Notes: generated by a model not told the origin, from the letters alone. DNA of 64,000 nucleotides from Flavobacteriaceae bacterium (GCA_028279515.1 JANQNQ010000011.1:62001-126000); one strand, 5' to 3'. Shown: positions 24,269-33,466, numbered from the stretch's first letter. A program made the numbers and translations.

Positions 24269-24355
24269 TTTCAGACTTGTTTCCTCAAAGATATATGGAA
24301 GTCTTTCATACACTTCAACCTGAAGTGTAAAATAGTGTCAAAAAAGTGTCAAATT

Positions 24356-24850
24356 TTATGGTTGGCTCTTAAATTGTGTGCTTAGGTACACCTGTTTCCA
24401 TGTGCCATCTTGATAATCGCCGACCTTGAAGTTGTAGGTGTTGTCATCAACGTATTCCCACATATCAGTGACGGTTGAGGTGCCATATTGATATTGATAA
24501 ATGATGTTCTTGCCTTTAGCAAAGACCGTACCTTCGGTCAAACCGCCAAAGGCATCAAACTCCCAAAACCTCACAGTTTTTGTTTTAGGGTCAAATTGAC
24601 GAATACCGTGATTTCGTGGCCCTAACTTGGTTTGTTGCTTATCAATGAATCCTACAGATTCTGCAATGACAGCCGTTTTGTTGAGGGCGTATTTTATTTC
24701 GATCTCTTGGACGAATTTAGTGCCGTCTCCCCAGCTTCCTTCAGCTTTCCAAGTTTTATTGACCAAATTGTCGAACATCGAGAGCGGAGCATCTTGCCCG
24801 AAGGATAGACAAGCGACCAAAAGAGCGATCAGTAATATAGTATGTTTCAT
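24356..24850 (-). CDS. Secreted DUF1579-like protein
   Basis: 164 residues with a signal peptide (cut at SFGQ, residue 19). The mature domain (WKAEGSWGDGTKFVQEIEIKYALNKTAVIAESVGF, then RFWEFDAFGGLTEGTVFAKGKNIIYQYQYG) is a small beta-barrel pattern like DUF1579 or other lipocalin-like proteins with repeated Trp and Gly. No function is known. It is transcribed alone by spacing. Confidence 0.7.
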   Translation of the reverse strand: MKHTILLIALLVACLSFGQDAPLSMFDNLVNKTWKAEGSWGDGTKFVQEIEIKYALNKTAVIAESVGFIDKQQTKLGPRNHGIRQFDPKTKTVRFWEFDAFGGLTEGTVFAKGKNIIYQYQYGTSTVTDMWEYVDDNTYNFKVGDYQDGTWKQVYLSTQFKSQP

Positions 24851-24972
24851 AGTGGTGTGTTAGGTTGAAAAAATAGCCGCTTAATCTTAAGCTACGATGA
24901 AATATACCAAAAAACCTTCAACTCGAACCCCTTCTTTTCGGCCCTTAACATCATTTTAATACAATGAAAGCC

Positions 24973-25296
24973 TTACTTTGGAGGTAGGCTCATGACATAA
25001 TCATAGCTTTCATCTAAGTACCCTGCCAACGTATCCAGATCGTCCCACATATGTTCGGGAATCAAAACATAGCCATGCATGATCGAATTGTATGATTTAT
25101 ACAGGGTTGTGTCCCATTCTTCTATATACTTTTTCTGGACTTCCTTTGAGAATCGAATTCCGATTTCTCCTGCTTTGTTGAATAATGAAAACATATAGCC
25201 ATTGGCAGCGGTGAATGGCATGGTCTTTCCTTTGCGCTCAAATCGGTCACATTTGGCGATCAAGGCGTCGTATACTTTTAGTTTTTCTTTCCACAT
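24973..25296 (-). CDS. TfoX N-terminal-like protein
   Basis: 107 residues. The pattern GKTMPFTAANGYMFSLFNKAGEIGIRFSKEVQKKYIEEWDTTLYKSYNSIMHGYVLIPEHMW follows the TfoX/Sxy N-terminal domain (mid-protein Met/Phe, then a Y-V-x-I-P strand) at its usual length. The domain is widespread and not by itself evidence of competence control. It starts 3 bases after the stop of the SRPBCC gene, so the two are co-expressed. Confidence 0.72.
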   Translation of the reverse strand: MWKEKLKVYDALIAKCDRFERKGKTMPFTAANGYMFSLFNKAGEIGIRFSKEVQKKYIEEWDTTLYKSYNSIMHGYVLIPEHMWDDLDTLAGYLDESYDYVMSLPPK

Positions 25297-25299
25297 GGT

Positions 25300-25740
25300 T
25301 TATTGCTTTTCTACAAATTCTTTAAACTGTTTCATCCATCTGTGCCCATGTTTTTTATATGTGCCTGGAAACAATATGGCCATAAGTTTTGGCATCACCC
25401 AACTAATGCGGGTGTATTCAAATTCATATTCGTATTTCGTTTGATTTTCGCCAAGGGCCTTAAAACGACAGGTCATTGTATTGTCCATGTGTTTGTGATG
25501 ATAGAACGCCTCAAACCTCGTTGGGAGACTGTTGTCAATGACGGTTTCGGTAAGCACCATGTCTCGATTTCCATATTTGTAGTAGAGTGTAGAAATGGCT
25601 CCGTTTTTTCCTTCTTCGCCTTTTTGCAATTCTTTTTTTACAAATCCGTCCTGATATTCCTTAGGACTGTTTGGGTCAGCGAAAATTTGGGTTACCAATG
25701 CGATGGGTTTGTTGATTGTTACTGCACCTTTGAATTTCAT
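25300..25740 (-). CDS. SRPBCC (START-like) family protein
   Basis: 146 residues. It starts with a strand and helix pattern GAVTINKPIALVTQIFADPNSPKEYQDGFVKKELQKG and ends in a long helix (MAILFPGTYKKHGHRWMKQFKEFVEKQ), the classic helix-grip fold of polyketide cyclase/AHSA1-like proteins. These bind hydrophobic ligands. A ligand cannot be assigned. First of a pair with the TfoX-like gene. Confidence 0.83.
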   Translation of the reverse strand: MKFKGAVTINKPIALVTQIFADPNSPKEYQDGFVKKELQKGEEGKNGAISTLYYKYGNRDMVLTETVIDNSLPTRFEAFYHHKHMDNTMTCRFKALGENQTKYEYEFEYTRISWVMPKLMAILFPGTYKKHGHRWMKQFKEFVEKQ

Positions 25741-25818
25741 AGATCCTCTTTAATTGATTAGTTGAGGCATAATTATGAATTTCACACTATACTTAGGTTA
25801 CAGAACGGTTTTGTAACC

Positions 25819-26925
25819 TTAATTTGCTGAATTTTCTTCAGCTTTCTTTTGTTCTAGATACACCGACGGCGCCATATTCTCATGTTCTTTGAAAGCTCTG
25901 TAGAAGGAAACTTTATTGTTAAAGCCAGCCTGGTGTGCGATATCGATCAATTTGACCTTGGGGTCATTCGTGTTTTCAATGATGCTTTTTGCTTCGCCGA
26001 CGCGGTATTTTGAAATCAATTTTTTGAATGAACAATTGAACCGTTGATTGATAATCTTAGAGACATAGGAAGGCGGAAGTGATATGGACTCAGAAAATCT
26101 TTGCAGGTTGAGCATATCATCCAGATACACTTTGTCTTTCTCAAACTGCTCAAGGATCAGTCGTTCATGTTCTTTTCGTTTTTCTAGATCCTTTAGATCG
26201 GGTGTTTTGGTGTTGAGGAGGTGAGATTTAGAGATAAGTTTAAACGCAATGGACTGAATGATAAATGCCATGGCTAGCATGCTTACCTGGTTGATCAATG
26301 CAAAATTGTATTGCCCTAATGGCTGTATCAAGAAATAGACCAGATGAAGCACCAAGAAAATGCTGTATATAAGTAGGATAACACGATACCAGTTTACTAA
26401 TGCGTTGTTGACCACCTGTTTTCTGAATCGAGTCAGTTGTTTCAACGAAAGAAAAATATAGATTCCGATGTATGCGAAAAAACTTAGTGTAAAGTAGAAC
26501 TCGAAGCTTTGATAGGACGGAATCTTTTCCATGAAGGCGGTGACCGTCTGAAGTTTCTCAGCACCACTTAAAAAATAGAAAGGGACATTAAGCAGCAACA
26601 TCAACCCGAATGGTATAAAGTGCAAATACCTCTTTCTTGAAAGTTGAAACGTTTTATCGGTAATCGCCAGCGCCATGAATAGGAGCAAAGGCGGTTTTAA
26701 AAAACTGATAGGATGACTGATGCCTAATAGATGGGGCAGGTCATTGATTAAGGAGGTTTCGACCAAGAGCCTTTCAAAAAGGGTGATTCCTTCAATAATC
26801 AACAAAGTGGCAAAAAGTTTATTGAATAAGCTTTTATTGGACCGCAAAAGGATGATTGCCAAGAAGAAAGCCTGACAAGTACCGTAGGCAATCAGAACGT
26901 TGATGATCAGTGAGGTTTGCTCCAT
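25819..26925 (-). CDS. AraC-family regulator with seven membrane helices
   Basis: 368 residues. Residues about 5-230 form seven hydrophobic segments (INVLIAYGTCQAFFLAIILL to SMLAMAFIIQSIAFKLI). A linker rich in charged residues leads to an AraC DNA-binding domain (residues about 255-360: FSESISLPPSYVSKIINQRFNCSFKKLISKYRVGEAKSII, then KLIDIAHQAGFNNKVSFYRAFKEHENMAPSVYL). Such membrane-bound AraC regulators are frequent in Flavobacteriia and probably sense a membrane or periplasmic signal. A target cannot be named; the neighbours are an alkaline phosphatase and small enzymes. Confidence 0.87.
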   Translation of the reverse strand: MEQTSLIINVLIAYGTCQAFFLAIILLRSNKSLFNKLFATLLIIEGITLFERLLVETSLINDLPHLLGISHPISFLKPPLLLFMALAITDKTFQLSRKRYLHFIPFGLMLLLNVPFYFLSGAEKLQTVTAFMEKIPSYQSFEFYFTLSFFAYIGIYIFLSLKQLTRFRKQVVNNALVNWYRVILLIYSIFLVLHLVYFLIQPLGQYNFALINQVSMLAMAFIIQSIAFKLISKSHLLNTKTPDLKDLEKRKEHERLILEQFEKDKVYLDDMLNLQRFSESISLPPSYVSKIINQRFNCSFKKLISKYRVGEAKSIIENTNDPKVKLIDIAHQAGFNNKVSFYRAFKEHENMAPSVYLEQKKAEENSAN

Positions 26926-26958
26926 ATGATTAGGAAGAATCGGTTTCTAAATCAGGTC

Positions 26959-28143
26959 TTAGGGCTGCTCATCAGATTTCTGGTCTAATGAAATCAACCT
27001 TTTTAAGCGCTGACCAATTTCCCAATTTCTATGGACATCTGCAAAGTTTTCAGCTCCTGGACCGTCAGCAAAAAGAGGAACCACCGCTGCCGTATGATCT
27101 TTGGTCGTCCAACGGATCTGTAAATTTGGATAGTTATCAAAATCTGCCACTGCTGAAAGTCCGCCTGTTTCATGGTCTGCAGTAAATATGACCAAGGTCT
27201 GACCGTTTGCTTTGGAAAACTCCATGACCAAGGCCAGTGTTTTTTGAATCGCTTTCAGCCCTTTCACGACCCGGTCGGAGTCATTTTCATGTGAAGCAGC
27301 GTCCATTTCTTCGCTTTCCAATAACAACATGAAAGGCTTGTTTTGGGCAGAAAGATATGTAAAAGCGACTTCGGTGAGTTTGGGAAGTGTTGGCGAAGAG
27401 TTCAAGTTTTGCACTTGGTCTTCGTCAAAAACGGCCGCAATCGGTAATCCTTGTATTGTACTTGGTAGTACCAAAGATTCATCTAGTAGTGTAAAGCGTT
27501 TGGTCAAGATGTTTAGGGTTTCTTCTTTTTCAGGAACATCATCCTCTCCAAGATCTTCAAGTTCACCAAACAAAAGATCGAGCTCGCTTGCTGCCATTTG
27601 CGTCATAATGTCCCGTGCATCGTCCTCATTTCTGGTATGAGCCGCAAAAGCAGCAGGAGTGCCGTCCCAAATGTACGAATCGGTTACAATTCCGGTGACG
27701 TAGCCTCGATTAGAGGCCATTTCAAAGACATTTTCTAAACGGTTTCCGTCGGTATCAATACCAATATGACCAAAGCCTGTGGGGGTTCCTGTGGCAATTG
27801 CAGTAGCAGAAGCCTCTGAATCGGTAAGGGGACCATAGGCCGATCGGGCGTCATGCCACCCCTTTGCATCAAACTCTTGCCATATTGAAGTTTTATCAGT
27901 TGCTTGTTGGGTCATCATGGCTAAAGACAGGTGACCAAAGCCCATACCATCCACCATAAAAAGAATGATGTTTTTAGGTTTGTCCTGATACTCGGCATTG
28001 CTGTTTAATTGTTCCTTTGCAGGAGAAAACTCGATATCTGAGGAAGAAACGGAAAGGTTTACATTGAGTATATAGCCTAAGCAAAAAAGAAATGCCAATA
28101 GGATTAAAGCCGTGAGAAGGCTTGTTTTTTTCCAATTTTTCAT
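26959..28143 (-). CDS. Alkaline phosphatase
   Basis: 394 residues from the second ATG (28143), which puts the hydrophobic signal anchor LLTALILLAFLFCLGYIL at the N-terminus; the longer frame adds 7 residues. The metallo-hydrolase motifs are complete: NIILFMVDGMGFGH (first metal ligand Asp), LTDSEASATAIATGTPT with the phosphorylated Ser after Asp, and HETGG near the C-terminus (ADHETGG). It hydrolyses phosphomonoesters in the periplasm or at the cell surface. The protein is close to the size of the core PhoA fold. No Pho box was identified. Confidence 0.88.
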   Translation of the reverse strand: MKNWKKTSLLTALILLAFLFCLGYILNVNLSVSSSDIEFSPAKEQLNSNAEYQDKPKNIILFMVDGMGFGHLSLAMMTQQATDKTSIWQEFDAKGWHDARSAYGPLTDSEASATAIATGTPTGFGHIGIDTDGNRLENVFEMASNRGYVTGIVTDSYIWDGTPAAFAAHTRNEDDARDIMTQMAASELDLLFGELEDLGEDDVPEKEETLNILTKRFTLLDESLVLPSTIQGLPIAAVFDEDQVQNLNSSPTLPKLTEVAFTYLSAQNKPFMLLLESEEMDAASHENDSDRVVKGLKAIQKTLALVMEFSKANGQTLVIFTADHETGGLSAVADFDNYPNLQIRWTTKDHTAAVVPLFADGPGAENFADVHRNWEIGQRLKRLISLDQKSDEQP

Positions 28144-28230
28144 GATGAGAAGTATATTGCTCACCCCTGAAATCTAGGGAGAGAAAATTTCGAGTAGTTA
28201 AGATAGCAAAATTCATCAAAATGGACTTGG

Positions 28231-28917
28231 TCATTTACTATTGAAATAGACCGATCGCGTAACCAATTTATCATTGATAAAATCCTCAATGGCATCATAC
28301 TTTCGATTGTACTTTTGTAACTCATCAAAGTCAAAATTCTTAGGGATTCTCATCAGAATTTGGGGAAAGTGCTTGAAGGCTAGGTCGAGTACTTTTTCAC
28401 CGTTTGGAGAAAAATTATCAAGTTTAAATTTATTGATCTTCTCATAGCCTGGCCCTCCCCAAGGCGGATCTACGAAAATTGAGTCGGCTGATATGTTGGG
28501 CACTTCTTCAAAATAATCTCCATGTATAAATTGAATTTTGTCTTTTACGCCATAAATTTCTGCATTGTTCTTCGCCATCTCAAGCCGATCCTTGTCGATC
28601 TCGATCATATAGACCTTTCGGGCAAACTGGGCAAAAGCAATGGCATTTCCACCAACACACCCAAATCCATCAACAATGACTTGGTCTTTAAACCTCTTTG
28701 CATGATGAAGCGCATTTTCCTCAGGAGTTACCGAAAACAAGGCTGTCTCATCTATTTGAATGCCTTCGTCAAACTTTGAGAAGAGCTCGTACCTCTTGTC
28801 CCAGTATCTTTGTAGTTTTTCGCCAAAAGGGCAACGGTCTGTATTATTCATAGCTGCATCGCATGGATTGAAAGAATCAATATTATAAAAGGGACGGTTA
28901 CTTTCTAGATTAGACAC
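28231..28917 (-). CDS. TGS1-like RNA cap guanine-N2 methyltransferase homologue
   Basis: 228 residues. Residues 38-56 (YWDKRYELFSKFDEGIQID), LFSVTPEENA (60-69), VDGFGCVGGNAIAFA (82-96, SAM-binding) and VDPPWGGPGY (149-158) follow, in order and spacing, the catalytic domain of eukaryotic trimethylguanosine synthase TGS1, where the Trp of PPWGGP stacks on the m7G cap. Pfam Methyltransf_15 (PF09445) includes bacterial members. Bacteria lack such caps, so the substrate is unknown; a guanine in another RNA or a modified nucleotide is possible. It is cytoplasmic and appears complete. Nothing nearby suggests a partner. Confidence 0.82.
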   Translation of the reverse strand: MSNLESNRPFYNIDSFNPCDAAMNNTDRCPFGEKLQRYWDKRYELFSKFDEGIQIDETALFSVTPEENALHHAKRFKDQVIVDGFGCVGGNAIAFAQFARKVYMIEIDKDRLEMAKNNAEIYGVKDKIQFIHGDYFEEVPNISADSIFVDPPWGGPGYEKINKFKLDNFSPNGEKVLDLAFKHFPQILMRIPKNFDFDELQKYNRKYDAIEDFINDKLVTRSVYFNSK

Positions 28918-29063
28918 GGTAGTGTAACGTTACATTGCGTTTAGAATAAGAAGAATTCTGAGATAACAAATACAATTTGACCGATGTCGATACTTAGAAA
29001 ATAGCAAACACTAGCGCATGCTTCGGAAGCTTCGCTTTAGCCTTCAACTAAATTAGCAATTTT

Positions 29064-29501
29064 TTATTCAAGTCTGGTCAGTGTATAGGTTTCGTTTCCG
29101 TTGTCAAAAGAAAGTTCAAGGGTAGAACTTGTGACACTGGTTATGGAGAACCTGGCGGTTCCCCCGTCAATGATCAGTTCTTCTCCCTCAAGACTCCACG
29201 GAAAAAATTGCGCTTTGTTTTCATTGCGCCATATGAGATCTAAAGTACTGTTGGCCATCAATTCGAATCCAGAAGAGTAATCCATTACGAAAAAGTAGTA
29301 ATGACCTAATTCTGTGTTTAAACCCCAGGCAAGTGTTTCACGGATGCCATCATCGTTTACAACTGTGGTCTCTACGATTTCCCATCTGCCTATCAATTGT
29401 TCCTCCAAATTAGGAGAAGCCATTGCATCATCTTTACTGCATGACAATAAGAAAGACATAATTGATAATAGAGCGATTGCGTAGTAGTTTATTCTGTTCA
29501 T
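29064..29501 (-). CDS. Lipocalin-like lipoprotein
   Basis: 145 residues. The lipobox FLLSC gives lipidated Cys21, followed by a short tether. The domain starts with QLIGRWEIVETTVVNDDG, then DLIWRNENKAQFFPWSLEGEELIIDGGTARFSITSVTSSTLELSF, the usual plan of the lipocalin_4/5 group common in Bacteroidota (L-x-G-x-W and a C-terminal T-L-x-L). No ligand is known. A similar protein is at 33467. Monocistronic by spacing. Confidence 0.72.
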   Translation of the reverse strand: MNRINYYAIALLSIMSFLLSCSKDDAMASPNLEEQLIGRWEIVETTVVNDDGIRETLAWGLNTELGHYYFFVMDYSSGFELMANSTLDLIWRNENKAQFFPWSLEGEELIIDGGTARFSITSVTSSTLELSFDNGNETYTLTRLE

Positions 29502-29688
29502 AACGTTGGTATTAGTAGTGTAAAAACACCAAAATAGGGATGTAAGCGCGTTTAAAATAGAACGGAATTAGTCTGGAGGAATAGAAAATATCTCGATTTT
29601 CAATAGGTGAGATGAAAACGTAACAACTGTAACAATCAGTTTCTTTGGTTGTCATTTCATTAAACAATCAACCAAAAATACTAACCAA

Positions 29689-30858
29689 ATGAAATTTTTG
29701 ATTACTAAAAAGTCAGGATTCGTACTGACCCTTCTACTATTTTTTGCTGTTAGCTGTAAAAATTCTGATAAGAAGGCAAGTACTGAGGAGAATCCAAAAA
29801 CTACCGACGCACATGCACTTATCAAAAACGCCGAAATTGAAATAGATGAAAAGATCATCGAGGCAATGCACGAAGCCATCTCAAAAGATGAATACCCAAA
29901 CATTCACAGTTTGCTGATCTCAAAAAATAATACACTGATCTACGAGGAATATTTCAAAGGTCAAGATGAAATTTGGGGCGACGCCATCGGAGAAATAGAA
30001 CACAGCAAGGATCTTCTTCATGATGTTCGAAGCATTTCTAAGACCATTGTGTCACTTTGCGTAGGCGTTGCATTGAAACTCGATCAAATAGATTCGGTAG
30101 ACCAAAAGGTTTCAGACTTCTTTCCTGAACACAAGAAACACTTTGCAGGGGATAAAGCTGGCTTGACGGTGAAGCATCTGCTCACAATGACCTCTGGGCT
30201 TGAATGGAATGAAGACGTCCCCTACAATGACCCAAGAAATAGCGAAATTCAAATGACGTCTAGTTCAGACCCTATCGAATTCATACTGAGCAGACCATTG
30301 ACATCAAAACCTGGAGAAGCTTGGCGTTATAACGGAGGAACCACACAATTGCTGGCGGTTATTATTCAAAAAGTTTCCGGCTTGTCCATTGATAAATATG
30401 CAGAAAAACATCTCTTCCAACCGCTGCATATCGAATCTCATGAATGGACCAAGTTTCCGCAGATCAATTTACCAGCAGCAGCGTCAGGATTGAGATTGAC
30501 ATCCAGGGATCTATTTAAATTCGGAGTTTTGATTTCTCAAAACGGAAAATGGAAGGGTCATCAATTGATCCCACTTGAATATATGCGCGATGCCATGAAA
30601 TCTCATATCACCTTCGGAAGAAACAACAACGTTGGGTACGGCTATCAGTTTTGGATACTTAAGGCAAGCACGATCTTTAAAGGCGAAAACCACTCGATCG
30701 TAGCTGCTTTTGGTAACGGCGATCAGCGAATCTACTTTGATGATACGCACGACCTGTTAGTTGTATTTACTGCAGGAAACTACAATAAGTGGGATATAAA
30801 AAAGGACTCAGAATCTGTTTTGAGTGATTTTATTTACCCTGCTTTGATAAACCAGTAA
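29689..30858 (+). CDS. Serine hydrolase, beta-lactamase/DAP-aminopeptidase-like lipoprotein
   Basis: 389 residues. A lipobox at AVSC (Cys23) suggests an outer-membrane lipoprotein. The catalytic pattern is Ser115-Ile-Ser-Lys118 (VRSISKTIVS), with the expected second motif near WRYNGGTTQLL (Tyr-Asn-Gly) and a later HSIVAAFGNGDQRIYF segment in place of the K-T-G triad. It belongs to the class C beta-lactamase/EstB-like family, which acts on esters or peptides rather than antibiotics in most members. It is the only plus-strand gene of this half. An 8-bp inverted repeat (29644-29651 with 29669-29676) precedes its start. Confidence 0.84.
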   Translation: MKFLITKKSGFVLTLLLFFAVSCKNSDKKASTEENPKTTDAHALIKNAEIEIDEKIIEAMHEAISKDEYPNIHSLLISKNNTLIYEEYFKGQDEIWGDAIGEIEHSKDLLHDVRSISKTIVSLCVGVALKLDQIDSVDQKVSDFFPEHKKHFAGDKAGLTVKHLLTMTSGLEWNEDVPYNDPRNSEIQMTSSSDPIEFILSRPLTSKPGEAWRYNGGTTQLLAVIIQKVSGLSIDKYAEKHLFQPLHIESHEWTKFPQINLPAAASGLRLTSRDLFKFGVLISQNGKWKGHQLIPLEYMRDAMKSHITFGRNNNVGYGYQFWILKASTIFKGENHSIVAAFGNGDQRIYFDDTHDLLVVFTAGNYNKWDIKKDSESVLSDFIYPALINQ

Positions 30859-30869
30859 GGTTTAGCCAG

Positions 30870-31970
30870 CTATCGCAACGAACGATTCGATTTAAAGCTC
30901 CCTTTTTTGGCAGAGATCTTTCCTGCATTCAAATAGCGCTTTGTAACGATGGCCCTTTGTTTGGCGTGTGTCATAGGCGAAGAACCATAGGTTTCTCGAA
31001 TCTTAAGATACAGATCGATCACGCGTATCTCATCCCTGTCATTGCCGTTTTTGAGTTGGTCAAAGGTGAGTCCGGAACTTTTAACGGCTTTGGCAACGCA
31101 TGGCCAGAGATAGCCGGGTCGATTGACGTGGTTGTCCAGAAACAAGGCGGCCGCATATTCAGAGGAGAGCAGATCGTATAAGGTGTGCCCTCCTAATTTG
31201 CTAGTGTTGTTAAAATAGAAGCGGTTAAAGCGATTGATCGCATGTAGGATCTGCACGGCGTTGACTCGTTTATCCATTCCGGCGGCGGCAAAGCGGTACG
31301 CTACAATATTGCTACGGAAGAATTGTTTTTCAGAAGCTGTGTCAACCTTTTTGTTATTGTAGATCAAGTATCCATAGTTACTATCTGTATCAGCCGAGAC
31401 GGTCAATCCGAATTGTCCGCAAAACTGTTCAAACGCGTCTGGATACTTTTCTTTGACCAGCTTGGCAAGTGCAGGTAATTCTCCTTTGTTATTCTTAGCG
31501 CCTAGTGTCCACTGAAACATTCCGAAGCTCATGAACGAATTGTCCCAAGTGTTGATAGCATCGAGGTTTCCTTCATTTTCAGAAGTGGCCAATAAGGCAT
31601 TGGCCTCTGACTCGCTGATCTTGAGTTTGGCAAGCAGGTCGGGGTTTTCTTGAATAAAGTCTTCGGTGTTTTGAGTCCCTGTTCTAAAAATTCCTTTCCT
31701 AAATTTTTTGCCTAGAAAACGTTTGGTGGGGTCATTTTGATAACGGTAAAATACACGATCGTTCTCTTCAATGATGATCACATCAGCTGTTCGGGTACTG
31801 GATTCTGGTGCATGCATGATGGGCAACACCAATACTTGGCCTACCGAGATGTTGTTTGGGTTAACAAGATCGTTCAATTCGGCAATTTCTCGCCATTTAG
31901 CCGAAGATCCCAATTTTTTGAATGCAATCGACCCCAAGGTGTCGCCGCTTTTAACTTTATACGTTTTCAT
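30870..31970 (-). CDS. LysM protein with lysozyme-like domain and no signal peptide
   Basis: 366 residues from the ATG at 31970, which starts directly with the LysM domain (MKTYKVKSGDTLGSIAFKKLGSSAKWREIAELNDL to LVLPI); the longer frame only adds 7 residues. After a linker, residues about 120-240 (LKISESEANALLATSENEGNLDAINTWDNSFMSFGMFQWTLGAKNN) resemble a lysozyme or transglycosylase core (a Glu in SENEGN and the FGMFQW loop). The N-terminus has no export signal, as in phage-tail or injection-system LysM proteins, but no such genes are nearby. The C-terminus is basic. The catalytic assignment is tentative. Confidence 0.72.
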   Translation of the reverse strand: MKTYKVKSGDTLGSIAFKKLGSSAKWREIAELNDLVNPNNISVGQVLVLPIMHAPESSTRTADVIIIEENDRVFYRYQNDPTKRFLGKKFRKGIFRTGTQNTEDFIQENPDLLAKLKISESEANALLATSENEGNLDAINTWDNSFMSFGMFQWTLGAKNNKGELPALAKLVKEKYPDAFEQFCGQFGLTVSADTDSNYGYLIYNNKKVDTASEKQFFRSNIVAYRFAAAGMDKRVNAVQILHAINRFNRFYFNNTSKLGGHTLYDLLSSEYAAALFLDNHVNRPGYLWPCVAKAVKSSGLTFDQLKNGNDRDEIRVIDLYLKIRETYGSSPMTHAKQRAIVTKRYLNAGKISAKKGSFKSNRSLR

Positions 31971-32128
31971 AGTGAAGGTGTTATACAACACGTTCTAAAT
32001 AATGAATAACGTGCTGATATGTGGTTGGTTATGTGTTCACTAAGATAGGCAATAAAGCGTTTTAATTGGATGGGGAAATTTCCCCGTAGCTAAAAAAAGG
32101 AGCAAACAGTAAAGTTGTCGTTAGCGGT

Positions 32129-32827
32129 TTACCACTCAATGATTTCTTTCTCTAGTTCAAGGATGCCATTTTCTTCCTTGAACTTTCCGTTGGTATAAAA
32201 ATGAACGATTTTCTTGGCGACATCTAAGGCTTCGATATCAGCATCCTTTGCAGCGATTTCTGTCTTCATTCTCCCTGGATGTAGGCTAATGAACTTTATA
32301 CGGTCTTTGAATTCAGCTCGCAAGCAATTGGTCAGCATGTTTTGAGCGGCTTTGGCAATTCGGTAGGAGTAGCTGACGTCTATATTTTGATAGGTTCCCA
32401 AGCTTTGTCTGGTGATCGAACCGAAGCGGCTGTTCAAATTTAGAACCATCGGCGCTGCGGAGCTTAGCAAATTGCTTCTCAACGCTTTCGTAGTTCGTAA
32501 GACACCTAGACAATGTACGTTGAAAAGTTCCTGGATTTCATCAGATTCTGTTTCTTCTAGGCGGAAAGTAATACCGCCGATACCCGCATTGTTAATCAAA
32601 AGATCGATAGGGGAGTCCTCTACAGCATTTTGTATGGTGGCTATCGAATCATCGGAAGACAGATCGGCAAGAATAACCCTTCCGTTATTCGGAAGGTTGA
32701 GCGCTAATTTTTCGGCTTCGACTTTGTTTCTGAGTACCCCATAAACCAAGAACCCTTCCGATATAAATAATCGAAACAACTCTTTTCCGAGTCCGCGATT
32801 CACTCCAGTAATGAGAACGGTTTTCAT
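32129..32827 (-). CDS. Short-chain dehydrogenase/reductase
   Basis: 232 residues. Classical SDR: cofactor motif TGVNRGLGKE (residues 7-16), NNAGIGG, a Ser-containing segment (LNLNSRFGSI) and the active-site Tyr-x-x-x-Lys in YSYRIAKAAQNML. The specificity loop is short. The substrate is unknown. Its ATG overlaps the stop of the 32824 gene by 4 bases (ATGA), so the two are translationally coupled. The C-terminus is complete. Confidence 0.85.
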   Translation of the reverse strand: MKTVLITGVNRGLGKELFRLFISEGFLVYGVLRNKVEAEKLALNLPNNGRVILADLSSDDSIATIQNAVEDSPIDLLINNAGIGGITFRLEETESDEIQELFNVHCLGVLRTTKALRSNLLSSAAPMVLNLNSRFGSITRQSLGTYQNIDVSYSYRIAKAAQNMLTNCLRAEFKDRIKFISLHPGRMKTEIAAKDADIEALDVAKKIVHFYTNGKFKEENGILELEKEIIEW

Positions 32828-33429
32828 TTTATTTTGGTGTCGGCGATCAGTGTGTTTCCGTAGTACACTTTGAATTTTTTCAAATCCTTTGGCAATGAAA
32901 AATACAGGTCAATTTTGCAGGACTTTAGTTCCTTGTGATCCAGATAGGGTGAAGACATTTTAGGCTTTCGCTTTGTACCAAAATTAATGACTGGGCAGAT
33001 GTCTTGATATCCTTCCATCTTAAAATCGTCGAAGGTGTTTTTAACTTCAGGCCTGTACGATAACCAATCGGTGAGCTTTTTATCTGTTGGTTGAAAATCT
33101 ACCAAATAATCGAACCCGATGTATATCCAACCTGCTGCATAGTTGTGTCGCACATCGATGGGGCGCACCCTCCATTTATAGCTGTCAGAGACCAAGTAGA
33201 ATTTATTAGGGTCAAAGTCTTCTTTTTGCCCTGAAAGGGATTGCATTTTAAACCGAACTTGGGTTTTTCTAACTCCTTTGGGCGTTTTTATGGTGTAATA
33301 ATAGTTTCCGCCAACCGCTTTTTTGGCCTTGATGAATTTGAACCTAAAATCATCTGAATTAATGTATTCTTGACTTAGCGCTTTCGAACAAAAGCCAAGC
33401 AATAAGAGTGAAAGTATAATGTTTTTCAT
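32824..33429 (-). CDS. Secreted protein of unknown function
   Basis: 201 residues from the ATG at 33429, which starts exactly at a signal peptide (MKNIILSLLLLGFCSKALSQ); the longer frame from 33504 overlaps the lipoprotein upstream and is not credible. The mature domain is beta-rich (YYYTIKTPKGVRKTQVRFKMQSLSGQ, PKDLKKFKVYYGNTLIADT) with aromatic residues, and may be a ligand-binding sandwich. No family recognised. It overlaps the SDR start by 4 bases. Confidence 0.65.
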   Translation of the reverse strand: MKNIILSLLLLGFCSKALSQEYINSDDFRFKFIKAKKAVGGNYYYTIKTPKGVRKTQVRFKMQSLSGQKEDFDPNKFYLVSDSYKWRVRPIDVRHNYAAGWIYIGFDYLVDFQPTDKKLTDWLSYRPEVKNTFDDFKMEGYQDICPVINFGTKRKPKMSSPYLDHKELKSCKIDLYFSLPKDLKKFKVYYGNTLIADTKIK

Positions 33430-33466
33430 CGTTTCTTGTTGCGTTTGGACATGTATTACTGTTGAT

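Noticed and set aside
29644-29676. TTTGGTTG/CAACCAAA inverted repeat as an operator of the serine hydrolase
   Set aside because: Only one copy, 17-base spacing and no regulator nearby; it is noted in the gene entry but not called a site.
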